62,865 nucleotides of DNA, taken from the NCBI GenBank assembly GCA_964492485.1, contig CAZBKM010000015.1, positions 1 through 62,865 on the forward strand, in the 5' to 3' direction. Each line of letters begins with the position of its first letter. The stretch's first letter is position 1. Shown in pieces: positions 51,430-60,225 of this stretch. The translations under genes and the position numbers were made by a program. Under the pieces are notes generated by a model. It made no database searches. It saw only the letters and a list, made by a program, of their open reading frames with translations, and had not been told where the DNA came from. This DNA is from UBA5336 sp964492485. GTDB lineage: Bacteria > Pseudomonadota > Alphaproteobacteria > Caulobacterales > Hyphomonadaceae.

Positions 51430-51735
51430 ACGGTCGGGTCCGGGACCGTCGGTCGTGACCCGCACGGCGGCAAGGCCGGGCAGCCCCTCGACGCGCCGAA
51501 GGAGCGCTTCTAGGGTCGCGGCGCGTGCCACCCGGGTGCCGCGCTCATCGTACAACACGTAAGCATTTGCCTGCTTGCGAAGGGGAAACCGGCGCCAATG
51601 GGCTCGTGTCCGAAAGATCCATACCTCGTCGGGGGCTGCGCCCGCCGCGGCCCAGCCGGTCCAGACATGATCTGCCGGACGGTCGCGCCACAACCGGTCG
51701 ATGGTGTCCAGCTCGTCACGGGTAAATCGGCTCAT
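51427..51735 (-). CDS. Small protein of unknown function
   Basis: 102 residues, soluble, Arg- and Trp-rich (DRLWRDRPADHVWTGWA, THRAHWRRFPLR-like). No signal or membrane segment. ATG at 51735 with GGGGAGGG ten bases upstream, a stronger start than that of the divergent transporter with which it shares CATG. No family recognised. Confidence 0.6.
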   Translation of the reverse strand: MSRFTRDELDTIDRLWRDRPADHVWTGWAAAGAAPDEVWIFRTRAHWRRFPLRKQANAYVLYDERGTRVARAATLEALLRRVEGLPGLAAVRVTTDGPGPDR

Positions 51736-52696
51736 GATCGATAATCCCTCCCCAAATCCGGCCTCGCCGTCCAGTCCTGGCAGACTGTCGGGAAATGTGA
51801 TGGGGGCGCTCTGGATGCTCCTGTCGGGGGTCGGTTTCACCGTCTATCTGGTTCTGGCCAAACTGATGTCGGCGGATGTCCATCCGCTGTTCCTGGCCTT
51901 TTTCCGCAGCTTCTTCGGCCTGGTCGTCACCCTGCCGCTCGTCGCGCATCGCGGCCTTGCATTCTTCCAGACGCCCAAGCTCGGCCTGATCGTCACACGC
52001 AGCCTCTTCGGCACGGCCGGGTTCATGCTCAGCCTGCTTGCGGTCTCGGACTTCTTCAACCTGCCTCTGGCCCAATTCAACGCGCTGTCCTTCACCCGAC
52101 CGCTTTTCGTCACGATCCTCGCCGCCACCCTGCTGGCGGAGGTCGTGGGCATTCACCGATGGGGCGCCGTTGCCGTGGGCTTCGTCGGTGTCCTGGTCAT
52201 GGTGATGCCCGGCACGATCTTCTTCTGGCTTCCGCACGAAACGCCGTCCCAGATGGACCTGGGCGCCGTGCTGGCCATTCTCAGCGCATTCGGGTTCGCC
52301 GGCGCCATCGTTCTCGTCAAGTCGTTGAGCGGGATACACACCCCGATGCAGCTCCTGGTCTGGGCGAACCTTCTTTCCTCGGTGCTGCTTCTGCCATTCG
52401 CGATCTGGTACTGGTCGGATCCGGGGCTCGAGGGCTGGCTGCTGATTGGCCTCATGGGTCTGGCAGGCGTGGGCGCGCAGTTCTGTTACATAACAGCCAT
52501 GTCGATTGGCGACGCGAGCTTCCTGTCGCCCATGGACTATCTGCGCTTGCCGATGGCAGCGGTCGCAGACGTCTTCATGATCCAGCGCCTGCCAGGACCG
52601 TATCTCTGGCTTGGCGCAGGGATCATCGTCGCCGCCGCGCTCTACATTACAATACGCGAGGCGCGCCGCGGGCGGCCCCGTCGCGAGGGGCCCTGA
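51734..52696 (+). CDS. EamA/DMT family transporter
   Basis: 320 residues with ten membrane helices in two EamA repeats; inner-membrane drug/metabolite transporter. A conserved Pro-rich N-terminal leader precedes the first helix (ALWMLLSGVGFTVYLVL). Start is uncertain: ATG at 51734 shares bases with the divergent gene's start and has no clear ribosome site; ATG at 51800 (MGALWML) with GGGAAA upstream is the alternative. Substrate unknown. Confidence 0.88.
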   Translation: MIDNPSPNPASPSSPGRLSGNVMGALWMLLSGVGFTVYLVLAKLMSADVHPLFLAFFRSFFGLVVTLPLVAHRGLAFFQTPKLGLIVTRSLFGTAGFMLSLLAVSDFFNLPLAQFNALSFTRPLFVTILAATLLAEVVGIHRWGAVAVGFVGVLVMVMPGTIFFWLPHETPSQMDLGAVLAILSAFGFAGAIVLVKSLSGIHTPMQLLVWANLLSSVLLLPFAIWYWSDPGLEGWLLIGLMGLAGVGAQFCYITAMSIGDASFLSPMDYLRLPMAAVADVFMIQRLPGPYLWLGAGIIVAAALYITIREARRGRPRREGP

Positions 52697-52861
52697 CGCT
52701 TAGGCGACGGTCTTTCGTTTCACCCCGGACCGTCGCCCTACATCATTGGTCTTGCGCAAGCCTCCGTTCGCAACCGATCCCGTTTGCTCCGAACGTGCTA
52801 GAGGCCACTCCGCACGGACACGTGAGTCGCGGTTCCTGCGTTTCCGGACGGAACGCGTTTA
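52697..52861 (-). repeat. Composite intergenic repeat (B and C) between convergent genes
   Basis: Inverted B with the best stem of the family: GGCGACGGTC (52703-52712) / GACCGTCGCC (52728-52737), a perfect 10 bp with the loop TTTCGTTTCACCCCG. A C-like segment (GCGGTTCCTGCGTTTCCGGACGGAACGCG) then runs into the hisB TAA (52861-52859). Confidence 0.8.
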
Positions 52862-53452
52862 GAGGACACCCTTCGTGGAGGCCGGCAATCCGCCCAGCCT
52901 TGCATCGGGTGCCACAGCCATCCGCAAGGCCCGGGCTGTCGCCTTGAAGCAGCTCTCGATGATGTGGTGCTGGTTCTCGCCGTAAAGATTTTCAACATGC
53001 AGGCACATGCCGGCATTGCCGGCCAGCGCATGGAAGAATTCCTTGAACAGCTCCGTGTCCATCTCGCCGATCTTGTCCCGGCGAAACTCCACCCGCCAGA
53101 CCAGGTAGGGCCGCTTGCACAGATCGATCGCCGCGCGCGACAATGTCTCGTCCATGGGCAGATAGGCGTGGCCGAACCGCGTGATACCCGAGAAATCGCC
53201 CAGCGCCGATTTCAGCGCCTGGCCGATCACGATCCCCGTATCCTCGACCGTGTGATGCATGTCGATGTGCAGGTCGCCCCTTGCGCGGACGGTGAGGTCG
53301 ATCGCGCTGTGCTTCGAAAGGGCGTCCAACATGTGATCGAAGAACCCGATGCCGGTGGCGACATCGGACGTCCCGGTCCCGTCAAGATTCACGGACGCCG
53401 TGATGGACGTTTCCTTCGTCTCACGGCTGATTTCGGCGATACGGTCGGTCAT
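52859..53452 (-). CDS. hisB: Imidazoleglycerol-phosphate dehydratase
   Basis: 197 residues, manganese enzyme of histidine synthesis. Metal-binding repeats FFDHMLDALSKH, DMHHTVEDTGI and FFHALAGNAG with NQHHIIESCFKA. Monofunctional (no phosphatase half). In related genomes hisB precedes hisH; here it is about 6 kb away and on the opposite strand. Confidence 0.96.
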   Translation of the reverse strand: MTDRIAEISRETKETSITASVNLDGTGTSDVATGIGFFDHMLDALSKHSAIDLTVRARGDLHIDMHHTVEDTGIVIGQALKSALGDFSGITRFGHAYLPMDETLSRAAIDLCKRPYLVWRVEFRRDKIGEMDTELFKEFFHALAGNAGMCLHVENLYGENQHHIIESCFKATARALRMAVAPDARLGGLPASTKGVL

Positions 53453-53535
53453 GGCGTGCTCTTAGTCCTCGCGACGCGGATTATCAAATCGCTTTTCTTC
53501 ACGCATTCCTAAAGGTTTACGAAGATACGCTCGAC

Positions 53536-55551
53536 ATGGACCCGCCCATGGGCCGATCCAGCGAGCCAGACTTGACGCGAAGATCCCTCCACCGCCTGGT
53601 CCAGGACCGAATGAGCCTGTCGCTGACGCTGCCGGCCGCCGCCTGCGGCCTGTCGCTCCTGCTCACGATCATCTTTGTGGTGGTGTCCGTCGGTGGCACA
53701 GGCATCAGGACCAGGACGGAAAGCACGGAACGCACGGCGCACCTTGCAGACGCCGTCGCACCGGCGGTGGCAAGCGGCGATCTCGCCGCCGCCGACCACC
53801 TTCTCGACAGTCTTGCGCCAGACCGTGCCATTTATGTGGACGAAACCGGAAAGGTCCGCGCGGGGCGGCTGACAATCGAGGATGGCTGGACGGTCGAGGC
53901 AGCCGTGCCCGGTGCGACAGGCCGGCTGGTGACGCGCGGACTCGCGCCATTTCGCCTCAACACGCCCGACTGGCTGATCGTGATCCTCGCCGGCATCGCC
54001 ATGGCGCTGTCGGGACTTCTGGCCTCCTTCTACAGTCAGCGGGTGCTGACCGGCGTGCGGCGGCTGGAACGGAGCATCGAGACGGGGGAGATCGGCGCCC
54101 GCGCGCAGGCGGCACAGCCAACCTTCACCGAGCTGCAGCGGGCCGCCCTCAAGGTTCAGCGGACCGTGGCCGCCCTGCGCCGTGACCGGAATGACCTGAT
54201 CCGCACGGCCTACGAACACCCCCAGTCCGGCCTGCCGAACCTGCGTGCCCTGACCGCCGCGATGGAGCGGGACCTGCGCGTGGTCGACTTTCACTCACCG
54301 GTCTGTCTGATGGTCATCGAGCTGGATCGCTTCGAGCGGGCCTGCGAGATGTTCGGCAGCGAGGTCGCCGCGACACTGACCCAGGCGGCCGTCGCACGGA
54401 TCCGCGACGAATTGCGCGAGCTTCGGCGCAGCCAGCGCGCCGATACCCAGGAATATCTTCTCGCCCACCTCCAGTCCGACGGGTTCGGCCTGCTGCTTCC
54501 ACGTCTGACCAGCCGCCAGGACGCAGCGACCATCGTCCGCGGCCTGCGCCGCGCCTTCGTCACGCCCTTCGACATCGACGGCCGGCATGTGGCGCTTGGC
54601 ATTTCCGGCGGGATCGTGGTCGCGCCCGAGGATGGCGATACGCCCAACGACCTTCTGCGCCGTGCCCGCATCGCCCTCCAGAGCCTTCGCGAAGACGGTC
54701 AGGATGGCTTCAAGTTCTACACGCCCCGACTCGACCGCGTCGCAAAGGGCCGCATCGCGCTGGAAAGCGAGTTGCGCCAGGGTATCGAGAAGCACGAGTT
54801 CCGGCCTTTCTTCCAGGCCAAGGTCGACCTCAGGACAGGCCGCGTGGCCGGCTGCGAGGCGCTGGCGCGTTGGCAGCGGGGCGAACGCCGCGCCGTCGCG
54901 CCCAGCGCGTTCATTCCCGTGGCTGAGGAAACCGGCCTGATCGACGCCATCGGCCAGCAGATCCTCCTCCAGGCCTGCCAGGCCGCCGCTGGCTGGCATG
55001 CCGCCGGCTACGGTCTTCCGGTGGCGGTGAACGTGTCCCCCGGCCAGCTTGAAGGTGCGGAGTTCCGCGATCACGTGCTTGACGCCCTGACCCGCTCCGG
55101 CCTGCCGCCGCAGCTCCTCGAGCTGGAGATCACCGAGAGCATGGCCGTGAACGATCCGCGGCACGTGGAAGACGTGCTGCATCCTCTGAAGGCCATGGGC
55201 GTTCGCCTTGCGGTGGACGATTTCGGGACCGGCCACTCCAACCTGTCGATCATCACCCGTCTGAATTTCGACGTCTTCAAGATCGATCGCCAGTTCATTG
55301 CGGGCCTGCAACGTGACGCCTCCGCACCCACGATCGTGGAAATGATCCTCGCCATGGCTGAAAGCCTGGGGCTAGATACGGTTGCCGAAGGTGTCGAGAC
55401 CACCGATCAGGCGGAGTTCCTGCGGCAACGCGGGTGCACTTTGGCCCAGGGCTTCCTCTTCAGCCGTCCACTGCCCGCCGAACCGTTCAGCCAGTTCATC
55501 CGCTCCTGGAACGACCACACCAGCCTGCCGGCGGCGCTGCGCGCGGGCTGA
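53536..55551 (+). CDS. Membrane-bound EAL phosphodiesterase with a degenerate GGDEF domain
   Basis: 671 residues. Helix 1 (about 33-53), a periplasmic sensor segment, helix 2 (about 147-168), a short linker, then GGDEF-like and EAL domains. The GGDEF signature is replaced by QSDGFG, so cyclase activity is unlikely. The EAL domain keeps its catalytic set: CEALARW, NVSPGQL, ELEITES, VDDFGTGHSN, FKIDRQF, AEGVET and the QGFLFSRPL end, so it should hydrolyse c-di-GMP. Inserted between hisB and hslV. Confidence 0.93.
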   Translation: MDPPMGRSSEPDLTRRSLHRLVQDRMSLSLTLPAAACGLSLLLTIIFVVVSVGGTGIRTRTESTERTAHLADAVAPAVASGDLAAADHLLDSLAPDRAIYVDETGKVRAGRLTIEDGWTVEAAVPGATGRLVTRGLAPFRLNTPDWLIVILAGIAMALSGLLASFYSQRVLTGVRRLERSIETGEIGARAQAAQPTFTELQRAALKVQRTVAALRRDRNDLIRTAYEHPQSGLPNLRALTAAMERDLRVVDFHSPVCLMVIELDRFERACEMFGSEVAATLTQAAVARIRDELRELRRSQRADTQEYLLAHLQSDGFGLLLPRLTSRQDAATIVRGLRRAFVTPFDIDGRHVALGISGGIVVAPEDGDTPNDLLRRARIALQSLREDGQDGFKFYTPRLDRVAKGRIALESELRQGIEKHEFRPFFQAKVDLRTGRVAGCEALARWQRGERRAVAPSAFIPVAEETGLIDAIGQQILLQACQAAAGWHAAGYGLPVAVNVSPGQLEGAEFRDHVLDALTRSGLPPQLLELEITESMAVNDPRHVEDVLHPLKAMGVRLAVDDFGTGHSNLSIITRLNFDVFKIDRQFIAGLQRDASAPTIVEMILAMAESLGLDTVAEGVETTDQAEFLRQRGCTLAQGFLFSRPLPAEPFSQFIRSWNDHTSLPAALRAG

Positions 55552-55603
55552 CCCAGCGTCAACGCCTCTTGCCGGCGTGTCGCGAATTGGCCATGTGTCA
55601 GCC

Positions 55604-56185
55604 ATGAGCGACCCCGCGCTGTCTTCCCCCTGGCATGGAACGACCATCCTTGCCGTCCGCAAGCCCGACCGCGTTGTCCTGATCGGCGACGGCCAGGTGT
55701 CGATGGGGCAGACCGTCATGAAGGGCAACGCTCGGAAACTCCGCCGCCTGGCCGACGGCCGCATCCTGGCGGGCTTCGCAGGGGCCACGGCGGACGCGTT
55801 CGCCCTGTTCGAGCGGCTTGAGGAGAAGCTGGACCGGTACCCGAACCAGCTTCGCCGCGCAGCCGTGGAGCTTGCCAAGGACTGGCGCACGGAAAAGTAC
55901 ATGCAGCGTCTGGAGGCCATGCTGATCGTCGCGGATGCCGAGGTCACGCTTGTGCTGACGGGGACGGGCGACGTGCTGGAACCCGAGCATGACGTGGTCG
56001 CGGTCGGATCCGGGGGAAACTTCGCGCTGGCCGCCGCGCGGGCGCTTCAGGATTATGAGCCGGACGCCGAAGCGCTGGCCCGCAAGGCGATGGCCATCGC
56101 CGCCGACATCTGCGTTTACACCAACACGGCCATTTCGATCGAAGCGCTGGACATTGCCGCCGCGGACTCCGGCAACGAACCCTGA
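55604..56185 (+). CDS. hslV: ATP-dependent protease subunit HslV
   Basis: 193 residues, proteasome-like peptidase with HslU. The propeptide is twelve residues; Thr13 in HGTTILAVR is the N-terminal nucleophile after processing. GDGQVSMGQTVMKGNARKLR and a C-terminal NTAISIEAL are standard. Start ATG at 55604. Stop is 6 bases before hslU. Confidence 0.96.
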   Translation: MSDPALSSPWHGTTILAVRKPDRVVLIGDGQVSMGQTVMKGNARKLRRLADGRILAGFAGATADAFALFERLEEKLDRYPNQLRRAAVELAKDWRTEKYMQRLEAMLIVADAEVTLVLTGTGDVLEPEHDVVAVGSGGNFALAAARALQDYEPDAEALARKAMAIAADICVYTNTAISIEALDIAAADSGNEP

Positions 56186-56191
56186 GGTGAC

Positions 56192-57496
56192 ATGAAGGAA
56201 CTGACCCCGAAACAGATCGTTGCGGAGCTGGACCGGCATATCGTCGGGCAGAGCGACGCCAAGCGCGCCGTCGCCATCGCGCTGCGCAACCGGTGGCGCC
56301 GGAAGCAGACCGACTCGCCGTTGCGGGAGGAAATCACACCGAAGAACATTCTCATGATCGGGCCGACTGGCGTCGGGAAGACCGAAATCTCACGTCGACT
56401 GGCCCGTCTGGCGAATGCGCCCTTTCTGAAGGTGGAGGCGACCAAGTTCACGGAGGTCGGCTATGTCGGCCGTGACGTCGAACAGATCGTGCGCGACCTG
56501 GTCGAGAATGCGGTGGCCATGGTGCGCGAGGAAAAACGCCGTCAGGTTCGGGAGAGCGCCCGGGACGCCGCGGAGGAACGCCTTCTGGACGCGCTGGTCG
56601 GCGCCAACGCCCAGCCCTCGACCCGTGAGGCCTTCCGCAATCGGCTGCGAAACGGCGAGCTGGACGACAAACCCATCGACATCGAGCTCGCCGACCAGTC
56701 CAATCCGATGCAGATGCTGGACCTGCCTGGCCAGGGCGGTTCCATGGGGATGGTGAACCTGGGTGATCTTCTGGGCAAGGCCATGGGCGGGCGGTCCCGC
56801 CAGGTGCGCACCACCGTGCAGGCGGCCTACAGGCCCCTGATCGACGAGGAGGCCGACCGGCTGGTGGACGAGGAGGCGATCCAGCGCGAGGCGATCCGAG
56901 CCGTGGAGGAGGACGGGATCGTTTTCCTCGACGAGATCGACAAGGTCGCCGCGCGAAAGGATCGTGGTGGCGCCGATGTCTCGCGCGAGGGGGTACAGCG
57001 TGACCTGCTTCCGCTGATCGAGGGGACGACCGTCTCGACAAAGCGCGGCGCGGTGCGAACCGACCACATCCTGTTCATCGCGTCCGGGGCGTTTCACATT
57101 GCCAAACCGTCCGACCTGCTGCCGGAACTCCAGGGCCGACTGCCCATCCGGGTCGAGCTCCGCGCACTCAGCCGGGACGACATGCGCCGCATTCTGGTCG
57201 ATCCCGAAGCCAGTCTGGTCCGCCAGCATGTGGCCCTGATGGCGGCCGAGCAGGTGACGCTGGAATTCTCCGACGACGCGCTGGACGCCATCGCCGACCT
57301 CGCCGTACAGGTGAATGACACGGTCGAGAATATTGGGGCCCGCCGCTTGCAGACGGTTCTGGAACGCCTGGTCGACGAGATCAGCTTCGACGCACCCGAC
57401 CTCGCCGGAGAGACGATCCGCCTGACGGCCGAGGACGTCCAGGCCCGGGTCGGCCATCTGGCGGGCGACAGCGACCTGTCGAAATTCATCCTCTAG
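56192..57496 (+). CDS. hslU: ATP-dependent protease ATPase subunit HslU
   Basis: 434-residue AAA+ unfoldase of the HslUV protease. Walker A GPTGVGKTE, Walker B IVFLDEIDKV, sensor regions, and the C-terminal DLSKFIL that docks into HslV. GAGGTGAC precedes the ATG. The TAG stop is the start of a B repeat. Confidence 0.97.
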   Translation: MKELTPKQIVAELDRHIVGQSDAKRAVAIALRNRWRRKQTDSPLREEITPKNILMIGPTGVGKTEISRRLARLANAPFLKVEATKFTEVGYVGRDVEQIVRDLVENAVAMVREEKRRQVRESARDAAEERLLDALVGANAQPSTREAFRNRLRNGELDDKPIDIELADQSNPMQMLDLPGQGGSMGMVNLGDLLGKAMGGRSRQVRTTVQAAYRPLIDEEADRLVDEEAIQREAIRAVEEDGIVFLDEIDKVAARKDRGGADVSREGVQRDLLPLIEGTTVSTKRGAVRTDHILFIASGAFHIAKPSDLLPELQGRLPIRVELRALSRDDMRRILVDPEASLVRQHVALMAAEQVTLEFSDDALDAIADLAVQVNDTVENIGARRLQTVLERLVDEISFDAPDLAGETIRLTAEDVQARVGHLAGDSDLSKFIL

Positions 57497-57713
57497 CGCA
57501 AGTTCGGAGAAAACGGACACGGTTGCGAATTGATACTTACGCCAATTGAAGGACATAAAGCGCTGGTATGGAATGGAATGAAACTCCGGCACTTTGGCCG
57601 ATTTTGTCCTTCGCGAAATCCGTCCAGCGCGTCTTCAAGTCAATCGGCGTCCGTGAAGATGCGCCATGTTCCTGGTTTTGAACCGGTGCCCACTTCGCTC
57701 GAAATGCTGTAGC
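57495..57713 (+). repeat. Composite intergenic repeat (B then A) after hslU
   Basis: B: 57495 to about 57605, with AAAGCGCTGG (57557-57566) pairing with CCGGCACTTT (57586-57595). A: H1 from 57626 to 57664; H2 has lost its left arm but keeps AACCGGTGCCCACTTCGCTC. Starts inside the hslU TAG. Confidence 0.8.
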
Positions 57714-57723
57714 GTGTGCGTCG

Positions 57724-58284
57724 ATGATCCTCGGACCCGGTCCCGCCCTGTTCTACCCCGACCCCCGTCTGACCGGTGCGCTGTTCGCCGGGGCTGTGCT
57801 GATTGCAGGGCTGGCTCTGGGTCTTGCCATTGCGGCAGGGATGAGCGGCCTCCTTGCCGGACTGGCGCTGTTCGTGACCCTGGTGGCAGGCGGTGCCGCC
57901 GCGATCCTTGGCTACCGGCTCGTCGTCAGGCCCGTCATGCTGCGGGTCGACGGACATGGCGTGTTCTTCAAGCGCCTCGCCGTGACGATCCCGTGGGAGG
58001 CGCTCGAGCGTATAGAGATCGTTCCTTTTCGGAACGGTTACGTTGCCGCGCTGCGTGAGACGGCGGGCGGACATCCCGTTTTCGACGAGCAGGGCGTGCT
58101 GCTCGGCGCGGCGCTGAACCGACGGGCCGGATTGCCGCCGCTGGCGGTGTCCATGCAGGGGCTGAGCGGGACGCTGGACACATTCGTCATGGCCGTGCGG
58201 CGGGTCGGCGCCGTTCCGGTCAGCGATCCGCGCCCGGACCCGATGGCCGGCGAAGGGGCCGATGGGCCTTCCCCCAATCCTTGA
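57724..58284 (+). CDS. Membrane protein with a PH-like domain
   Basis: 186 residues: two N-terminal helices (about 17-40 and 41-66), then a PH-like beta domain (about 68-165; VFFKRLAVTIPWEALERIEI) and a disordered tail. The layout resembles bacterial PH (YdbS/YcxB) proteins. Function unknown. Its 3' end overlaps the convergent hxlR gene by 65 bases. Confidence 0.75.
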   Translation: MILGPGPALFYPDPRLTGALFAGAVLIAGLALGLAIAAGMSGLLAGLALFVTLVAGGAAAILGYRLVVRPVMLRVDGHGVFFKRLAVTIPWEALERIEIVPFRNGYVAALRETAGGHPVFDEQGVLLGAALNRRAGLPPLAVSMQGLSGTLDTFVMAVRRVGAVPVSDPRPDPMAGEGADGPSPNP

Positions 58285-58570
58285 GCGCCAGGAGGACCGG
58301 GCCGAGGGCACGCCCTCTTTCCGTCAGCACATAGTCGTAACGGGGCGGCCGCGTCCCGTAGAGCCGTTTCTCCAGCACACCGGCGGACACGAGCCGCGCC
58401 AGCCTGTCCGACAGGACATGACGGGTCAGGCCAAGGCTTTCGATGAAGGCATCAAACCGGGTCCGGCCCAAAAAACAGTCCCGCAGGATCAGCAGCGTCC
58501 AGCGATCCCCCACGACGGAAAGAGCCCGGGCCACCGGGCAGACCGCCTGATCGAGCTCATGCCATTTCAT
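58220..58570 (-). CDS. HxlR family winged-helix regulator
   Basis: 116 residues: an N-terminal cysteine (VCPVARAL), then a winged helix-turn-helix (GDRWTLLILRDCFLG, LTRHVLSDRLARLVSAGVLEKRLY). HxlR proteins often sense reactive or thiol-modifying compounds through the Cys. Convergent overlap with the membrane gene; divergent from the isomerase, which it likely controls. Confidence 0.9.
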   Translation of the reverse strand: MKWHELDQAVCPVARALSVVGDRWTLLILRDCFLGRTRFDAFIESLGLTRHVLSDRLARLVSAGVLEKRLYGTRPPRYDYVLTERGRALGPVLLALKDWGKAHRPLRRPSGPGADR

Positions 58571-58583
58571 GGGTTCCTTTATT

Positions 58584-58611
58584 AGACTGATTTGCTAAGC
58601 TCCGAAAGTCT
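58584..58611. promoter_or_regulatory. Possible HxlR operator
   Basis: Inverted repeat AGACT (58584-58588) / AGTCT (58607-58611) inside an AT-richer stretch 14 bases before the hxlR start. The 255-base divergent gap otherwise shows one weak C-core-like run near 58711-58739. Confidence 0.4.
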
Positions 58612-58825
58612 GATCGAAAGAAAGCGAATGGCCGAAGCGGTGGCGATGATCGACGGCGCGATCGACACGGCCTGCGTCCATAGGTCGGGCGTTTCTGATG
58701 CGCGCGGAGGATGTGGACACCGGTTTTCCGGCCGGACGGCCGCCGGCGCGGGAAGCTGAAGCGGGGCGTATGGTGCGTTTTCGAGTACGCCGCGTCCGAC
58801 ACGAGTGAGACAGGGAGGCCCAAGC

Positions 58826-59437
58826 ATGGCCAGGACACTGGAATTCTTCTTCGACATCGTCAGCCCGACTGCATATCTCGCCTGGTTCCTTGCGCCAGGC
58901 ACTGCAGAGCGCGCCGGCGCAGACATGGTCCTGCGGCCGATGTTCCTGGGCGGGGTGATGCAGGGTACAGGCAACCAGCCCCCCGGCCGCGTTCCGGCAA
59001 AGGGTGCCTATCTGGGCCAGGATCTCCAACGCTGCGCGCGCTATCATGGCCTGCCGTTCCATTCCAACCCGGCCTTTCCCTTCAACACGCTGCCGATCCT
59101 TCGCGCCGCGCACGGGCTCGCCGATGACCCCGGGATGCAGCGGGCCCTGCTGGATGCCGCGTTCCGCCATGCATGGGGCCAGCCGGAGCCCAAGGATCTC
59201 GGCGACCCCGAGGCCCGCGCGGCAATGTATGAGGCCGAAGGTCTGGACGGATCCCGCCTGGAAGCCCTTGCGGGCGAGGCGGCCAACAAAGACTCGGTCA
59301 AGGCGACGACCGAAGAGGCGGTCAGCCGCGGCGTGTTCGGCGCGCCGACCTTCTTCGTGGGCGACGAGATGTTCTTCGGGCATGACCGGCTGGACTACGC
59401 CGAACGCGCGCTCAAAGGCGAGGCGCCGCCGGCCTGA
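58826..59437 (+). CDS. DsbA-fold 2-hydroxychromene-2-carboxylate isomerase-like protein
   Basis: 203 residues, GST-kappa type. FFFDIVSPTAYLAW places Ser near the GSH site, RVPAKGAYLGQDLQRCA and GVFGAPTFFVGDEMFFGHDRL follow the family. Such enzymes isomerise chromene carboxylates in naphthalene breakdown or act on other glutathione adducts. AGGGAGG precedes the ATG. Divergent HxlR is the likely regulator. Confidence 0.9.
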   Translation: MARTLEFFFDIVSPTAYLAWFLAPGTAERAGADMVLRPMFLGGVMQGTGNQPPGRVPAKGAYLGQDLQRCARYHGLPFHSNPAFPFNTLPILRAAHGLADDPGMQRALLDAAFRHAWGQPEPKDLGDPEARAAMYEAEGLDGSRLEALAGEAANKDSVKATTEEAVSRGVFGAPTFFVGDEMFFGHDRLDYAERALKGEAPPA

Positions 59438-59585
59438 TCCTGCCGGCGCTTTCGGTCCTTTCGGAGCGACGAGGGAAACAGCCGGGAACCGAGGCCCCGG
59501 CCATGGCCATGACCATGATCGACGCGCGACTGTGTCACGTGAAACCCCTTGTGCGGAAGGGCGCCAGCGGCCTAAGACCACCCCA

Positions 59586-60224
59586 ATGTCCACCGTCGCA
59601 CTCATCGATTACGGCTCCGGCAATGTCCACTCTGCCGCGCGTGCCCTCAACCGGGCCGGGGAAGGGCTGGGCGGTGTGAAGGTCATGCTGACCCATGACC
59701 CCGATGCGGTCCGCGCGGCCGACCGGATCGTGCTTCCAGGTGTGGGTCACTTCGCCGACTGCATGGCCGCGCTCTCGGCGCAGGACGGCCTGGTCGCCGC
59801 CCTCGAAGAGGCCGTCATCCATCGCGCGACGCCGTTTCTGGGTATCTGCGTCGGCATGCAGCTCATGGCCGATTTCAGCCTGGAGGATGGGGACCATGCA
59901 GGTCTGGGCTGGCTCCACGGGCGCGTTCTAGGCCTCGATCCCGGTCCCGGCCTGGTGGTGCCGCACATGGGTTGGAACGACCTGCACATCCACCAGCCCC
60001 ACCCGGTCCTTGCCGACCTTGGCGAAACGCCCCACGCCTATTTCGTACACTCCTACGCCTTTGCGCCGGAGGACGAGCGCCACATCGCGGCGACCACCGA
60101 TTACGGGGCGCCGATCGTTGCGGTCGTGGCACGAGACAATCTGGTCGGGACACAGTTCCATCCCGAGAAAAGCCAGCGCGTCGGCCTGGCCGTTCTGTCC
60201 AACTTCCTGTCCTGGGCGCCGTGA
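59586..60224 (+). CDS. hisH: Imidazole glycerol phosphate synthase, glutaminase subunit HisH
   Basis: 212 residues. Class I glutamine amidotransferase that passes ammonia to HisF. VALIDYGSGNVHSA at the N-terminus, nucleophile Cys in FLGICVGMQL, and the His-Glu pair in TQFHPEKSQ. hisA begins one base after the stop, so hisH-A-F form an operon. Confidence 0.96.
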   Translation: MSTVALIDYGSGNVHSAARALNRAGEGLGGVKVMLTHDPDAVRAADRIVLPGVGHFADCMAALSAQDGLVAALEEAVIHRATPFLGICVGMQLMADFSLEDGDHAGLGWLHGRVLGLDPGPGLVVPHMGWNDLHIHQPHPVLADLGETPHAYFVHSYAFAPEDERHIAATTDYGAPIVAVVARDNLVGTQFHPEKSQRVGLAVLSNFLSWAP

Positions 60225-60225
60225 C

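Noticed and set aside
58557..58838. A 93-residue frame on the minus strand in the HxlR/isomerase gap.
   Set aside because: No ribosome site, Arg/Ser/Pro-rich composition, and it crosses the start of the isomerase and the likely operator.
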